A stretch of 34,604 nt of DNA from a bacterium. GTDB lineage: Bacteria; Sumerlaeota; Sumerlaeia; MVZB01. Of this stretch, positions 16,337-24,879 are shown piece by piece. Below the pieces are notes generated by a model. It was not told where the DNA came from, did not search any database, and worked only from the letters and a program-made list of their open reading frames with translations. Position 1 is the first letter of the stretch; each line of letters starts with the position of its first letter. The stretch lies in the NCBI GenBank assembly GCA_023480605.1, contig JAMCWS010000139.1, positions 11,537 to 46,140 of the forward strand, written 5' to 3'. A program made the translations under genes and the position numbers.

Positions 16337-17933
16337 CGGGAAGATCCTTCATTTTGGCGCGCGCGGGCGCCTTGCTGTCCCAACTGCGTTGCAGTTCCGC
16401 CCAGTCAGGCGGCTTGCGCAACTCGATGTTCTGGCAGGCCTGTTCCAGGCTGGTCTCTATCCACCAGATGAATTCGTCCAGCGTGATGCCGTCGTTGAGA
16501 TACAGATCCAGCATCCGCAGGAGCGTTTCGGAAAATTTGAGATCGAACGTAAACATCCATTTGGAGGAGGAATAATCCCGTTTGAGGAAATCGTCGAAAG
16601 GCTGCAAGGGGGGCTGGACCGGCACGCCAATGATGTTGGTCAGATAGCGGGGGGTTTCGTTGACGACCTTGATGTAATTTTGGGGCGCCATCAGGAAATA
16701 CAGGAAGTCGCCCACGCGCTTCAGGCGTTCGGAGGTCTCGGGATTGCCGGTGTCGCTGATGGCGCTGTTGGTGATTTCGTATTGCGTGCCGGGCCCGCCG
16801 ATGACGCACATCGGATGGCCGTCGGCATACTTGGACGTGGCCTGGGTGAAAGCCGGCATATAGAAGATGCCCCAATCGAATCCCAGCTTCTTGTCGACCA
16901 TCAGGTGATAGGTAAACGGGCTGGCCGCCCAATACATCGCCCCGCTCTGGGTGACGAATTCGCGGATCGGGTCGATCGTGGTCAGATTGCGGTTGGCCAT
17001 CTGGCGGAAACGATACATGACCTTGAAAACCTCACGCCAGCGCGGATCTTTTTTGCCAAAGAATCCCTTCTTGCGCAGGAAGCTGATTTCGTCCCAGTCC
17101 AGATAGTGCTTGAGGTAAAGCTCGCGTTCGGGGTCCTGGCCGGCCGACAGGTCGATGCCCGGCGTGATTTGCGCGTAAAACTGATCGAAGAACAGATCCA
17201 GGCACCAGTCGGCCATGGTCCATTGGCCCAGCAGAATGGGAGTGTAAGGATGCTCCCCCTTTTCATTCGTGTAATCTTTGATTTTCTGGCAGATGCGCAT
17301 GAAATCTTCAAAGTCTTTCGGCTCTTCGACGCCGACTTTCCTGAAGATATTCTTGTTGTAATAGATGCCCGTCTCGACCATGTCGTAGCATATGCAGTAA
17401 TAATTGCGGTCGGGGGCCGCCGTGCCGCGGCTGATGCCCGGGTATTTGATCTGATCCCACCACCGGACGCTGCCCGGCTCGCCGGGCTTGACGTACGGGT
17501 TGGGTGAATCAAGCAGTTTGTTGAATTTCACGTACCAGTTTTTCTGGATGTCCTGCCAGACGTCCTCGACGTTGACATTGATGATTTCAGGCGCCATGCC
17601 GCTGATGAGTTGCGTCACCAGGTATTCGCGCACGCCCACCGGCGCCGTCACCAGTTCGATGTGGGTGTCGGGATGGAGTTTCTCGTAGTCGGCGACGACG
17701 TCGGCCAGTCCCTTGAGCGGGCTGCCGATGCCGTCGGGCGTCATGCCGGGCAGGTAGGAGTTGCCGGGTGAAAAGCGGATGGTGTATTTGACGCCGGCGC
17801 GCGGGCCGCCGGGAGCTTCGGCCGCCGCGGCGCCCGCCGTCTCTCCTTCGTCGGAGGGGGGCCAAAGGAGCCACGTCCCCACTGCAAGGATGACAATCAA
17901 CGAGACAAACTTGAATATTTTGCGTGCATTCAT
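16320..17933 (-). CDS. Extracellular sugar-binding protein of an ABC importer (large form)
   Basis: A 537-residue solute-binding protein. The ATG at 17933 opens a hydrophobic signal or anchor segment (KFVSLIVILAVGTWLLW) with no lipobox cysteine. The mature part has family-1 binding-protein features: YEKLHPDTHIELVTAP after the first strand, GMAPEIINVNVEDVW in the hinge region and a 'TGIYYNKNIFRKVG' segment. At 537 residues it is some 100 longer than ordinary MalE/UgpB proteins. It is the first gene of the operon behind a promoter at 18041. No MsmK/UgpC-type ATPase is encoded here, so a shared ATPase from elsewhere is implied. The ribosome site is weak. Confidence 0.85.
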   Translation of the reverse strand: MNARKIFKFVSLIVILAVGTWLLWPPSDEGETAGAAAAEAPGGPRAGVKYTIRFSPGNSYLPGMTPDGIGSPLKGLADVVADYEKLHPDTHIELVTAPVGVREYLVTQLISGMAPEIINVNVEDVWQDIQKNWYVKFNKLLDSPNPYVKPGEPGSVRWWDQIKYPGISRGTAAPDRNYYCICYDMVETGIYYNKNIFRKVGVEEPKDFEDFMRICQKIKDYTNEKGEHPYTPILLGQWTMADWCLDLFFDQFYAQITPGIDLSAGQDPERELYLKHYLDWDEISFLRKKGFFGKKDPRWREVFKVMYRFRQMANRNLTTIDPIREFVTQSGAMYWAASPFTYHLMVDKKLGFDWGIFYMPAFTQATSKYADGHPMCVIGGPGTQYEITNSAISDTGNPETSERLKRVGDFLYFLMAPQNYIKVVNETPRYLTNIIGVPVQPPLQPFDDFLKRDYSSSKWMFTFDLKFSETLLRMLDLYLNDGITLDEFIWWIETSLEQACQNIELRKPPDWAELQRSWDSKAPARAKMKDLPDEAYR

Positions 17934-18040
17934 GAACGGACGGATTTCCGGTGACTTGGTCGTATGTTGGGTGTCGCCATCGCGTGGCCGGCGCAATCAA
18001 TGAGGGCGCCGGAGATCGGTCTGGACGTAAACGACCACCA

Positions 18041-18069
18041 TATATAGATGATTCCGCCCGATTTGTCAT
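18041..18069 (-). promoter_or_regulatory. Candidate promoter of the sugar importer operon
   Basis: On the minus strand ATGACA (18064-18069) and TATATA (18041-18046) are 17 bases apart, about 110 bases before the start at 17933. Confidence 0.45.
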
Positions 18070-18178
18070 GCCAAATCGAAAGTGGCGGGCCGGCGCGATG
18101 GCGAATCGATGGAGCGCGTCCCGCGCAATCGCGGAGCGGCCTGCGAGTAATGCGATCCGAATCCCGCAACGTCATGCT

Positions 18179-18232
18179 CGTGCCCACGCTCGTGATCGTA
18201 AACGTGATCGTGATCGTGATCGTAATCGATAT
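18179..18232 (+). repeat. Hexanucleotide array B (CGTGAT-rich)
   Basis: Nine units in one register: CGTGCC, CACGCT, CGTGAT, CGTAAA, CGTGAT three times, CGTAAT, CGATAT. It is the most regular array and ends in CGTAAT-CGATAT, like array C. It lies in the gap between the sugar importer promoter and the 3' end of efp. Confidence 0.75.
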
Positions 18233-18258
18233 TGTTTGCCCACATTCGATACGATACG

Positions 18259-18284
18259 AAAAGAGCCGGCATCAAAGCCGACTC
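18259..18284 (-). terminator. Candidate intrinsic terminator after efp
   Basis: On the minus strand GAGTCGGC and GCCGGCTC pair (one G-U) around loop TTTGAT, followed by four T residues. It is 129 bases after the efp stop, so the short T tract and the distance keep confidence moderate. Confidence 0.45.
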
Positions 18285-18412
18285 CATCGCAAGCCTCATT
18301 CATTCAATAGCATCAAGGCCGATTTGACCGGCCGATATCCGCCTTCACCCGTCCCTCGACCCGGTTCGCAAATATTACCAATGCGCGGCCGCCGTGTCGC
18401 CTTGCGTCAATC

Positions 18413-18982
18413 TCAGGCCCGCTCGACGTAAAGGCCGGTTTCGGTGTTGACGAGCACTTTTTCGCCGTTCTTGATGAACGAAGGCACCTGGATCGTCAAT
18501 CCGGTCTCCAGCGTGGCGTCTTTCGTGATGTTGCCCGAGGAATTTCCCCGTGCCACCTCGTCGACCGTGTCCACAATCCTGAACGCCATCTTAAGCGGCA
18601 GTTCCAGGCCGATCGGCTTGTCGTTCCAATACGCCACCTGCACCTCGGCGTCGGGGATCAGGTAGTTGGCCTGCGCCCCGATGAAATCGGCCGCCAGCGC
18701 GAACTGGTCGTAGGAGGCCATATCCATGAAGTGAAATCCCATGTCGTCATTATATAGATACTGGCAGGTGCGCGTGGCGACGTCGGCCTGCTGGGGCCAG
18801 TCGGCCGAGCCGCGGAAAGTTTTCTCGATCACGCGGCCATCGGCCAGATTCTTGACCTTGCAGACGACGAAGCTGCGCAGGTTGCCGGGCGTGCGCAATT
18901 GCCAATCGGTGACAACCCAAAGCTGGTCGTCGAGGACGATCTTGTGGCCGGGCCGCAATTTACCAGGATCAATGGTGGGCAT
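18413..18982 (-). CDS. efp: Elongation factor P, with Asn at the position-34 tip
   Basis: A 189-residue protein with the three beta domains of EF-P: the N-terminal KOW-like domain (PGHKIVLDDQLWVVTDW), the middle domain (NYLIPDAEVQVAYWNDKPIG) and the C-terminal OB domain ending TETGLYVERA. EF-P enters the ribosomal E site and relieves stalling at polyproline. The tip loop reads RTPGNLRSF; by alignment with E. coli EF-P (PGKGQAF) residue 34, which is Lys (beta-lysylated) or Arg (rhamnosylated) in characterised systems, is Asn here (codon at 18881-18883). The start at 18982 fits the usual length. Upstream, a -35/-10 pair lies at 19072-19100. No modification gene (epmA/epmB/earP) is visible nearby. 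Confidence 0.93.
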   Translation of the reverse strand: MPTIDPGKLRPGHKIVLDDQLWVVTDWQLRTPGNLRSFVVCKVKNLADGRVIEKTFRGSADWPQQADVATRTCQYLYNDDMGFHFMDMASYDQFALAADFIGAQANYLIPDAEVQVAYWNDKPIGLELPLKMAFRIVDTVDEVARGNSSGNITKDATLETGLTIQVPSFIKNGEKVLVNTETGLYVERA

Positions 18983-19071
18983 GGCATTCACTCTTGGATA
19001 AGGTTGTGGGGCGGTCCAAATGACCAATCCATCATTGCCCGGACGCCGCCTTGGCGCCGCGCAAACGATAT

Positions 19072-19100
19072 ATTACATGACAAATGGTTCGAATCGTCAA
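19072..19100 (-). promoter_or_regulatory. Candidate promoter of efp
   Basis: On the minus strand TTGACG (19095-19100) and TGTAAT (19072-19077) are separated by 17 bases, giving a leader of about 85 bases to the ATG at 18982. Confidence 0.5.
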
Positions 19101-19263
19101 GGAGTTTGGGCGGTACTTTCGGGCTCGTGCGCCGCGCATCAATCTTTGACAAACGCCCATCAAATAAGATACAAAATCAACGTATGCCCAAAGGCCGGCC
19201 GCGGCGGGAAGTCGCGACGACGGCGGCGCGCGTTGTCCATGTCAATAGGATTTTCGTTGTTCC

Positions 19264-20229
19264 ATGGCTCCCAAGTATTACCTGCCGGCCCTGGCGCGAA
19301 ACCCGCTGGTGCGCCTCAAATATCACCTGCTCAACCGGCGGCGCCCCTTGCCCGATGGCCCTCTCCATGCCCAGATCCAGACGGTCACGGGCTGCAACGC
19401 CAACTGCATTTTCTGCCCCAACAAGAAAACCGAGCGGACAATCCAGCCCGGCCTGTTGATGGACATGAGTTTGTTTCGTTCGATCGTCGACCAGTGCGTC
19501 GATTGGGGTGTCATGCGCTTTTCGCCCTACCTGATGAACGAGAGCATGCTTGATCCTCGCCTGCCCGAGCGCATCGCTTACATTACCCGGCGCAAACACC
19601 CCGGCCAGTTCAGCAAGATCAATTCCCACGGAGGCCTGCTGACCGAACGGATGGCCAAGGGCCTGCTCGACGCCGGGCTGGACCGCCTTAATTTCTCCGT
19701 CCAGGGGCTCGACCCCGGGATTTACCAGCAGACGATGAACCTGCCCCTGCGCAAAACACTCGACAACATCGATCGCTTCCTGGAACTCAAGCGCACCGGA
19801 GGCTACAAGCGGCCCCGCGTCCGCGTCTGCATGCTGGTGACCAAATACATCGAGCCCCAGATCCCGGCGATCAAGGCCTACTGGGGCGAGCGCGGCGTGA
19901 TAGTCAATTTCAACGCCCTCGAAAACCGCGGCAACCACAAGGCCATCCAAGCCAATTCGATCGCCAGCCGCCGGATGCGCCCGTTCAATTGGTGCAACCG
20001 GTTGTTCGATCAAATATATATCCTCCAAGACGGCCGCATGGTCATGTGCTGCGCCGACTGGGAACAGACCGCCGTCATGGGCGACGCCCGTCGCGAGTCT
20101 CTGCGCGACATCTGGCAAGGCTCCCGATACGACGGCCTCCGCCGTCGTTTCCTGTTGGGCGACGTCAAGGGAACGATCTGCGACGGCTGCACCAAGGATT
20201 CGATCGGCGCCGATGACCGCGATGATTGA
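19264..20229 (+). CDS. Radical SAM protein with SPASM-type C-terminal cluster
   Basis: A 321-residue protein. The SAM-cluster motif CNANCIFC is at C44, C48 and C51. The C-terminal region has further cysteines, C244, C262, C263, C306 and C309 (CNRLF, VMCCADW, ICDGC), in the spacing of SPASM/twitch domains that hold auxiliary Fe-S clusters. YILQDGRMVMCC is the typical 'G-x-V-x-x-C' element. SPASM enzymes mature peptides or act on sugars and lipids; no precursor peptide or partner gene is adjacent, so the substrate is unknown. The ATG has an AGGA element 12-15 bases upstream. The gene stands alone between efp (divergent) and a 590-base gap. Confidence 0.85.
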   Translation: MAPKYYLPALARNPLVRLKYHLLNRRRPLPDGPLHAQIQTVTGCNANCIFCPNKKTERTIQPGLLMDMSLFRSIVDQCVDWGVMRFSPYLMNESMLDPRLPERIAYITRRKHPGQFSKINSHGGLLTERMAKGLLDAGLDRLNFSVQGLDPGIYQQTMNLPLRKTLDNIDRFLELKRTGGYKRPRVRVCMLVTKYIEPQIPAIKAYWGERGVIVNFNALENRGNHKAIQANSIASRRMRPFNWCNRLFDQIYILQDGRMVMCCADWEQTAVMGDARRESLRDIWQGSRYDGLRRRFLLGDVKGTICDGCTKDSIGADDRDD

Positions 20230-20818
20230 CCTGCCCGGAACCGTCGGCATGGTCGTAACCACGCGCGCCCATGCCACGCGAATCGTCCGCCCCCGGCCGA
20301 AAAAAATTTTTACGCTCCTTGATTTTTCACGGGATCGAGCCCTTACCATCTTGACATATGTCACTATCTTCAGGACTCGAATGCTGTTGGCCTTCGTTAT
20401 ACGCGTGTTTTACTCCGGTCACCACGAGTTATTCATGTCTGCACCCCGGGTCCGATATCTGGAACCATTGATCGACCGGGATGAATCCAATGCATTGCCT
20501 TTCACGGTTAGTGTATACACGGAAACTCCGGGAGAGCCGGCCTCCGGGGCGTATCCCCAAACGGCAGGGACGCTTCATAAGGACACCATGTTGGGATCAT
20601 CATTTTTACTCCGGTGTATGATCACGGTTGCCCTTAGGCGCGTTTGCCCGTCCTTGATTTGCCGTCCCCGATTCTGGTAAAAGGTTGATCTGACTATGGC
20701 TTCGGCGGGGCGGCGGGATTTCGCGGCCCCCAAGCGCCCGGACCCGGCGTCGATGTGGCCGCCCGGCTCGCCGTCCGCCCGCGCCGCATCACCGGATACC
20801 GAATACGGGGAGAAAAAC
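20230..20818. other. Intergenic region before iorA
   Basis: No gene is supported. The frame of iorA stays open back to 20696, but that part (proline- and serine-rich) has no ribosome site and does not resemble IorA. A TTGACA at 20352-20357 has no matching -10 box. A phrase TTTACTCCGGT occurs twice (20408-20418 and 20606-20616). Confidence 0.5.
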
Positions 20819-22447
20819 ATGGGTTCCGCACAACGCCTGCTCCTGAGCGGCGACGAAGCCGTGGCGCGGGCTGCCCTGGCCGGGGGTATCGCCCTGGGCA
20901 CCGGCTACCCCGGCACGCCCTCGACCGAAATCCTCGAAACCTTCTCCGCCCTGGGCGGCAAGGCGCAGTGGGCGCCCAACGAAAAGGTGGGCCTCGAAGT
21001 CGGACTGGGGGCCGCTTTCGCCGGCGGGCGCGCCCTGGTGACGATGAAGCACGTCGGCCTCAACGTCGCCGCCGATCCGCTCTTCACGGCCGCCTATACC
21101 GGCGTCGACGCCGCCCTCGTCGTCGTTTCGGCCGACGACCCCGGCATGGCTTCCAGCCAGAACGAACAGGACAACCGCCGTTATGCCGAAGCCGCCGCGT
21201 TGCCGATGCTCGAGCCTTCCGACTCGCAGGAAGCCTATGGCTTCACCCTGGCCGCGATCGAATTGTCCGAACGCTGGCGCATGCCCGTTCTGCTGCGTCT
21301 GACCACGCGCGTCTGCCACTCTAAGACGGTGGTTTCACTCGATGGCGCGCCGCCGGCCGCGCCCGACGGCGCGCCCCATTTCCGGCGCGACATCAAGGGG
21401 CGCGTCATGATCCCCGCCAACGCGCGACCGGCCCATCGCCGCCTGCGCGCCAAGCTGGCCGAGATCGCCCGCTGGGGCGAGACATGCCCGCTCAACCGGG
21501 TGATCGAAGGGACCGGAAAGCCCGCCGGCCTGGGCATCATCGCCTCGGGCATCGCCTGCGTCCACGCGCGCGAGGCCGCCCCCGAGGCGGCGGTCCTCAA
21601 ACTGGGGCTTACCTACCCGTTGCCGCTGGGCCTCATCCGCGCCTTCGCCGCCGCCCACGCCCGCACGGTCGTCGTCGAGGAGGGCGACCCGTACCTCGCC
21701 AACGCGATCCGGGCCGCCGGCGTGGCCGTCGAATCGGCGCCCGAAATTTACCGCTTCGGTGAACTGAACGTCGGCCGCGTCCGGCGCCTCCTGGCCGGCG
21801 ACGCCACCCCCGAAGCCGCGCCGCCCCCCGGTAAACCACCCCAACTCTGCGCCGGCTGCCCCCACGGCTTCGTCTTCGAATTGCTCCGCAAGCACGGCTG
21901 CATCGTCGCCGGCGACATCGGCTGTTACACGCTGGGCGTGCTCCCCCCTCACGAGGCGATGGACACCTGCGTCTGCATGGGCGCCGGCATCACCGTCGGT
22001 TTGGGGATGCGTCACGTCCTGCCGCCGGCGGAGGCCCGACGCGTCGTCAGCGTCATCGGCGATTCGACCTTCGTCCACAGCGGCATCACCGGCCTGGTCG
22101 AAATGGTATACAACAAACCCCCCACGGGGCACGTCGTCCTTATCCTCGACAACGGCACCACGGCCATGACCGGCCAGCAGGAGCACCCCGGCACGGGCCG
22201 GGCACTCGACCATGCCCCGGCCGGCAAAATCAGTTTCGAAGACCTGGCCCGCGCCCTGGGGATCGCCAACGTCCGCGTCTTCGACCCGACCCGCGAGACC
22301 GGCGCGCTCGACCGCGCGCTGACCGACGCCCTGGCCGCCGACGACCTGACCGTCATCATCACCCGCCGGCCCTGCCTGCTGGCCGCCGGCAAGATCCGCC
22401 AATACGAACGCGCCGCGGGAGCCTGCCATGAACAGCCCGAATCATGA
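20819..22447 (+). CDS. iorA: Indolepyruvate ferredoxin oxidoreductase alpha subunit, lacking the C-terminal ferredoxin domain
   Basis: A 542-residue thiamine-diphosphate enzyme. The N-terminal pyrimidine-binding part has GYPGTPSTEI and NEKVGLEVGLGAA. The TPP part has LCAGCPHGFVFELL, GDIGCYTLG, CMGAGITVGLG, GDSTFVHSGITGLVEMVYN and DNGTTAMTGQQEHPG. With IorB it converts arylpyruvates and CoA to arylacetyl-CoA, CO2 and reduced ferredoxin. In the family a C-terminal domain with two [4Fe-4S] clusters follows the segment RRPC; here the protein ends 25 residues later (YERAAGACHEQPES) with a single cysteine, so that domain is absent. The start at 20819 has a GGGGAGA site. The stop overlaps iorB by 20 bases, so the short end looks native rather than a random nonsense mutation. 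Confidence 0.9.
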   Translation: MGSAQRLLLSGDEAVARAALAGGIALGTGYPGTPSTEILETFSALGGKAQWAPNEKVGLEVGLGAAFAGGRALVTMKHVGLNVAADPLFTAAYTGVDAALVVVSADDPGMASSQNEQDNRRYAEAAALPMLEPSDSQEAYGFTLAAIELSERWRMPVLLRLTTRVCHSKTVVSLDGAPPAAPDGAPHFRRDIKGRVMIPANARPAHRRLRAKLAEIARWGETCPLNRVIEGTGKPAGLGIIASGIACVHAREAAPEAAVLKLGLTYPLPLGLIRAFAAAHARTVVVEEGDPYLANAIRAAGVAVESAPEIYRFGELNVGRVRRLLAGDATPEAAPPPGKPPQLCAGCPHGFVFELLRKHGCIVAGDIGCYTLGVLPPHEAMDTCVCMGAGITVGLGMRHVLPPAEARRVVSVIGDSTFVHSGITGLVEMVYNKPPTGHVVLILDNGTTAMTGQQEHPGTGRALDHAPAGKISFEDLARALGIANVRVFDPTRETGALDRALTDALAADDLTVIITRRPCLLAAGKIRQYERAAGACHEQPES

Positions 22448-22937
22448 AGTCGTCAACGTCGTCATTGCCGGCTTGGGCGGACAGGGAGTGCTCAAGGCCT
22501 CCGACATCCTGGCCGACGCGGCATTCCGCAGCGGCCACGACGTCAAAAAGGCCGAGGTCCACGGCATGAGTCAGCGCGGCGGCTCGATCGCCAGCGACGT
22601 GCGGTTCGGCGCGCGAGTCCTCAGCCCCATGGTGCCCGAAGGCGAGGCCGACTTTTTACTTGTCCTGTCGCCCGATCAGGTCGAACCCAACCGGCATCAT
22701 CTTCGTCCCACCGGACCCGGCCGGCCGGGCGGCTCGCTCATCACGCCCGAGGCAATTGATCCCGCCGCCCTCCCCAACCGGCGCGCCGTGAACGTGGCGT
22801 TGCTCGGCGTCCTCAGCCGCCGCCTGCCGATCGACGAAACGGCCTGGCAGGACGCCATTCGCGCCAACCTGCCCGAAAAACTCCACGCGGTCAACCTGCA
22901 GGCTTTCGCCCTGGGCCGCGCGACGCCGCATCCTTGA
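22428..22937 (+). CDS. iorB: Indolepyruvate ferredoxin oxidoreductase beta subunit
   Basis: A 169-residue gamma-type subunit with the family signature VVIAGLGGQGVLKASDILADAA (shown in part) near the N-terminus and EVHGMSQRGGSIASDVRFG after it. It binds the alpha subunit and completes the arylpyruvate oxidoreductase. Its ATG lies inside iorA, with a GGGAG ribosome site eight bases before it, so expression is coupled. At 169 residues it is slightly shorter than typical IorB (about 190-200). It is followed by two opposed hexamer arrays and then paaK. Confidence 0.9.
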   Translation: MNSPNHEVVNVVIAGLGGQGVLKASDILADAAFRSGHDVKKAEVHGMSQRGGSIASDVRFGARVLSPMVPEGEADFLLVLSPDQVEPNRHHLRPTGPGRPGGSLITPEAIDPAALPNRRAVNVALLGVLSRRLPIDETAWQDAIRANLPEKLHAVNLQAFALGRATPHP

Positions 22938-22965
22938 GACAGCAGGATAACCCTGTCGTTTGTAT

Positions 22966-23007
22966 CGTAATCGTAATCGTGATCGTACTCGTGATCGTAA
23001 TCGATGT
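22966..23007 (+). repeat. Hexanucleotide array C, forward
   Basis: Seven units: CGTAAT, CGTAAT, CGTGAT, CGTACT, CGTGAT, CGTAAT, CGATGT. It is 28 bases after the iorB stop. The stretch 22976-22998 is an exact inverted copy of 23143-23165 in array D. Confidence 0.8.
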
Positions 23008-23133
23008 TTGACCAACGGCGACAAAAGCACTGCTTTCGCGGCTGCGGCTGCTGAAGGGCAATCTCGACGATACAGAAATGGCCCAGAGACTTGCGTCTCA
23101 TCGTATCGCGAAGGTCGCGCCAAACCGGGCACG

Positions 23134-23199
23134 AGCACGATCACGATCACGAGTACGATCACGATCGCGATTACGATCACGATAACGATTACGATAACG
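23134..23199 (-). repeat. Hexanucleotide array D, reverse orientation
   Basis: Eleven in-register units of the same family on the minus strand, mostly ATCACG, ATTACG or ATAACG as read on the plus strand. It faces array C across 126 bases, and together they could form a long imperfect hairpin. The bases between show no gene. Confidence 0.8.
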
Positions 23200-23212
23200 A
23201 ATAGAAGTTGGT

Positions 23213-23233
23213 CTCCAGCCTCCAGCCTCCAGT
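23213..23233 (+). repeat. Heptamer tandem repeat (CTCCAGC)3
   Basis: Three heptamers, CTCCAGC, CTCCAGC and CTCCAGT, follow array D by 14 bases. Further related words (CTTCTCT) follow. It is in the leader of paaK. Confidence 0.65.
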
Positions 23234-23370
23234 CTTCTCTTTCCCATGGCGCGCAGCGGGTGGTTTGTGCTTAATTGATGGCCACACAACGCACGCGCGC
23301 GACTGCGCCATCATCCCATCTCGGGCGCCCGCCACACGGCCGGCGCCCGGTAAAGACGAGATCCGGTCCC

Positions 23371-24714
23371 ATGAGCGAGACGACGACCGAGCTTTGGAGC
23401 GACACCACGGGTGGCTTTCACCCCGCCAGCGTCCCCGACTACCTGCCGGCGCGCCAGATCCGCGAGCTTCAAATCCGTCGACTGCGAGCGGTCGTCCGGC
23501 GCGCTTACGATCACGTGAAGCTCTTCCGCCAGCGTCTTGACGAGCGCGACCTCCTGCCCGAGCACATCGAGCGCCTGGACGACATCACCCATCTGCCGTT
23601 CACCGTCAAGGCCGACCTGCGCGACACGTATCCTTTCGGTCTGTTCGCCAGCCCGATGAGTGAGGTGGTGCGACTGCACGCCTCCAGCGGCACCACCGGC
23701 AAGCCGATCGTCGTCGCCTACACCAAGGAGGATCTCGAAGTCTGGACCAACGTCATGGTGCGCAGTTTTGCCGCGTGCGGCCTTCATCGCGGCGATGTCA
23801 TCCAGAACGCCTACGGTTACGGCCTCTTCACCGGCGGCCTGGGCGCCCATTACGGCGCCGAAGCCCTGGGCGCCACCGTCATCCCCATCTCGGGTGGCAA
23901 CACCGACCGCCAGATGATGGTCATGAAGGATTTTGGCGTCACGGCCATCTGCTGCACGCCCAGTTATTTCGTCCACCTGATCGAGCGCGCCCAGGAAATG
24001 GGCATGAATTTCCGCCGGATGCCCCTGCGCGCCGGCATCTTCGGCGCCGAGCCCTGGACCGAAGCCATGCGCCGCCACATCGAGGAGGCCAGCGGCATCA
24101 AGGCCTATGACATCTACGGCCTCTCGGAAATCATCGGCCCCGGAGTCGGCATCGAGTGCCAGCATCAGGACGGCCTGCACATCTTCGAGGATCACTTTTT
24201 CCCGGAAATCATCGACCCCGAAACGGGCGAGCCCCTTCCCGACGGCGAGGAGGGCGAATTGGTCCTGACGACCCTGAGTAAACAGGCCATGCCGGTGATC
24301 CGCTATCGCACGCGCGACATCACGGCCATCAACCCCGAGCCCTGCTCCTGCGGAAGGTCCCTGCGCCGCATCCGGCGCATCTCGCGCCGCAGCGACGACA
24401 TGTTCATCATCCGCGGGGTTAACGTCTTCCCATCGCAGATCGAGACGGCCCTGCTCGCCGTCGAAGGCACGCTGCCCCACTACCAGATCCTCCTGACGCG
24501 CGAAAAGGGCCTGGATCAGCTTGAGGTCCAAATCGAAGTGACGGCCGAGGTCTTCAGCGACAAGGTGCGCGCCCTCGAAGACTTGCGCCGCCAGATCGGC
24601 CTCTCGCTCGAACACACCCTGGGCCTGCGCGTGGGCGTCCGCCTGGTCGAACCACACACGATCCAGCGCAGCGAAGGCAAGGCCCGCCGCGTCATCGACC
24701 AGCGGAACATATAA
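23371..24714 (+). CDS. paaK: Phenylacetate-CoA ligase family protein
   Basis: A 447-residue adenylate-forming ligase. The AMP-binding P-loop-like motif is [11 protein letters not shown] (about residues 107-117), followed by [11 protein letters not shown] and YRTRDITAI, and a C-terminal lid domain with [19 protein letters not shown]. PaaK activates arylacetates to their CoA thioesters with ATP. Its place behind iorAB fits a pathway arylpyruvate, arylacetyl-CoA, arylacetate (or the reverse). The ATG at 23371 is chosen because the family N-terminus begins soon after it; in-frame codons at 23275-23278 add 31 unsupported residues. The repeat-rich gap of 433 bases separates it from iorB, so co-transcription is possible but not shown. 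Confidence 0.9.
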   Translation: MSETTTELWSDTTGGFHPASVPDYLPARQIRELQIRRLRAVVRRAYDHVKLFRQRLDERDLLPEHIERLDDITHLPFTVKADLRDTYPFGLFASPMSEVVRLHASSGTTGKPIVVAYTKEDLEVWTNVMVRSFAACGLHRGDVIQNAYGYGLFTGGLGAHYGAEALGATVIPISGGNTDRQMMVMKDFGVTAICCTPSYFVHLIERAQEMGMNFRRMPLRAGIFGAEPWTEAMRRHIEEASGIKAYDIYGLSEIIGPGVGIECQHQDGLHIFEDHFFPEIIDPETGEPLPDGEEGELVLTTLSKQAMPVIRYRTRDITAINPEPCSCGRSLRRIRRISRRSDDMFIIRGVNVFPSQIETALLAVEGTLPHYQILLTREKGLDQLEVQIEVTAEVFSDKVRALEDLRRQIGLSLEHTLGLRVGVRLVEPHTIQRSEGKARRVIDQRNI

Positions 24715-24791
24715 CGGGCGGCGGCAATCGCGATCAGTGCCGGTGCTTCGTCACGCACCTATGGCCGGTAACGCGGCCTCATGCCCCTCAT

Positions 24792-24815
24792 CGTATTCGT
24801 GCTCGCGCTCGATAT
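24792..24815 (+). repeat. Hexanucleotide array E, short
   Basis: Four in-register units CGTATT, CGTGCT, CGCGCT, CGATAT, ending with CGATAT as in array B. It lies between paaK and the helicase. Confidence 0.5.
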
Positions 24816-24879
24816 TCTCTTATTCGCTGTTCTACAGTGTAACGCGTTTTTTCCGAAGTGAATTCGCGAACGAACTTTA

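Noticed and set aside
22937-22960. Terminator after iorB (GACAG/CTGTC hairpin)
   Set aside because: A five-base stem with internal bulge and only GTTTGT after it is too weak.
22966-23199. CRISPR array
   Set aside because: The repeats are six bases in direct contact with no spacers; they are tandem hexamers.
23311-24657. A 448-codon minus-strand frame opposite paaK
   Set aside because: Antisense shadow caused by GC-rich third positions; the plus strand matches PaaK throughout.
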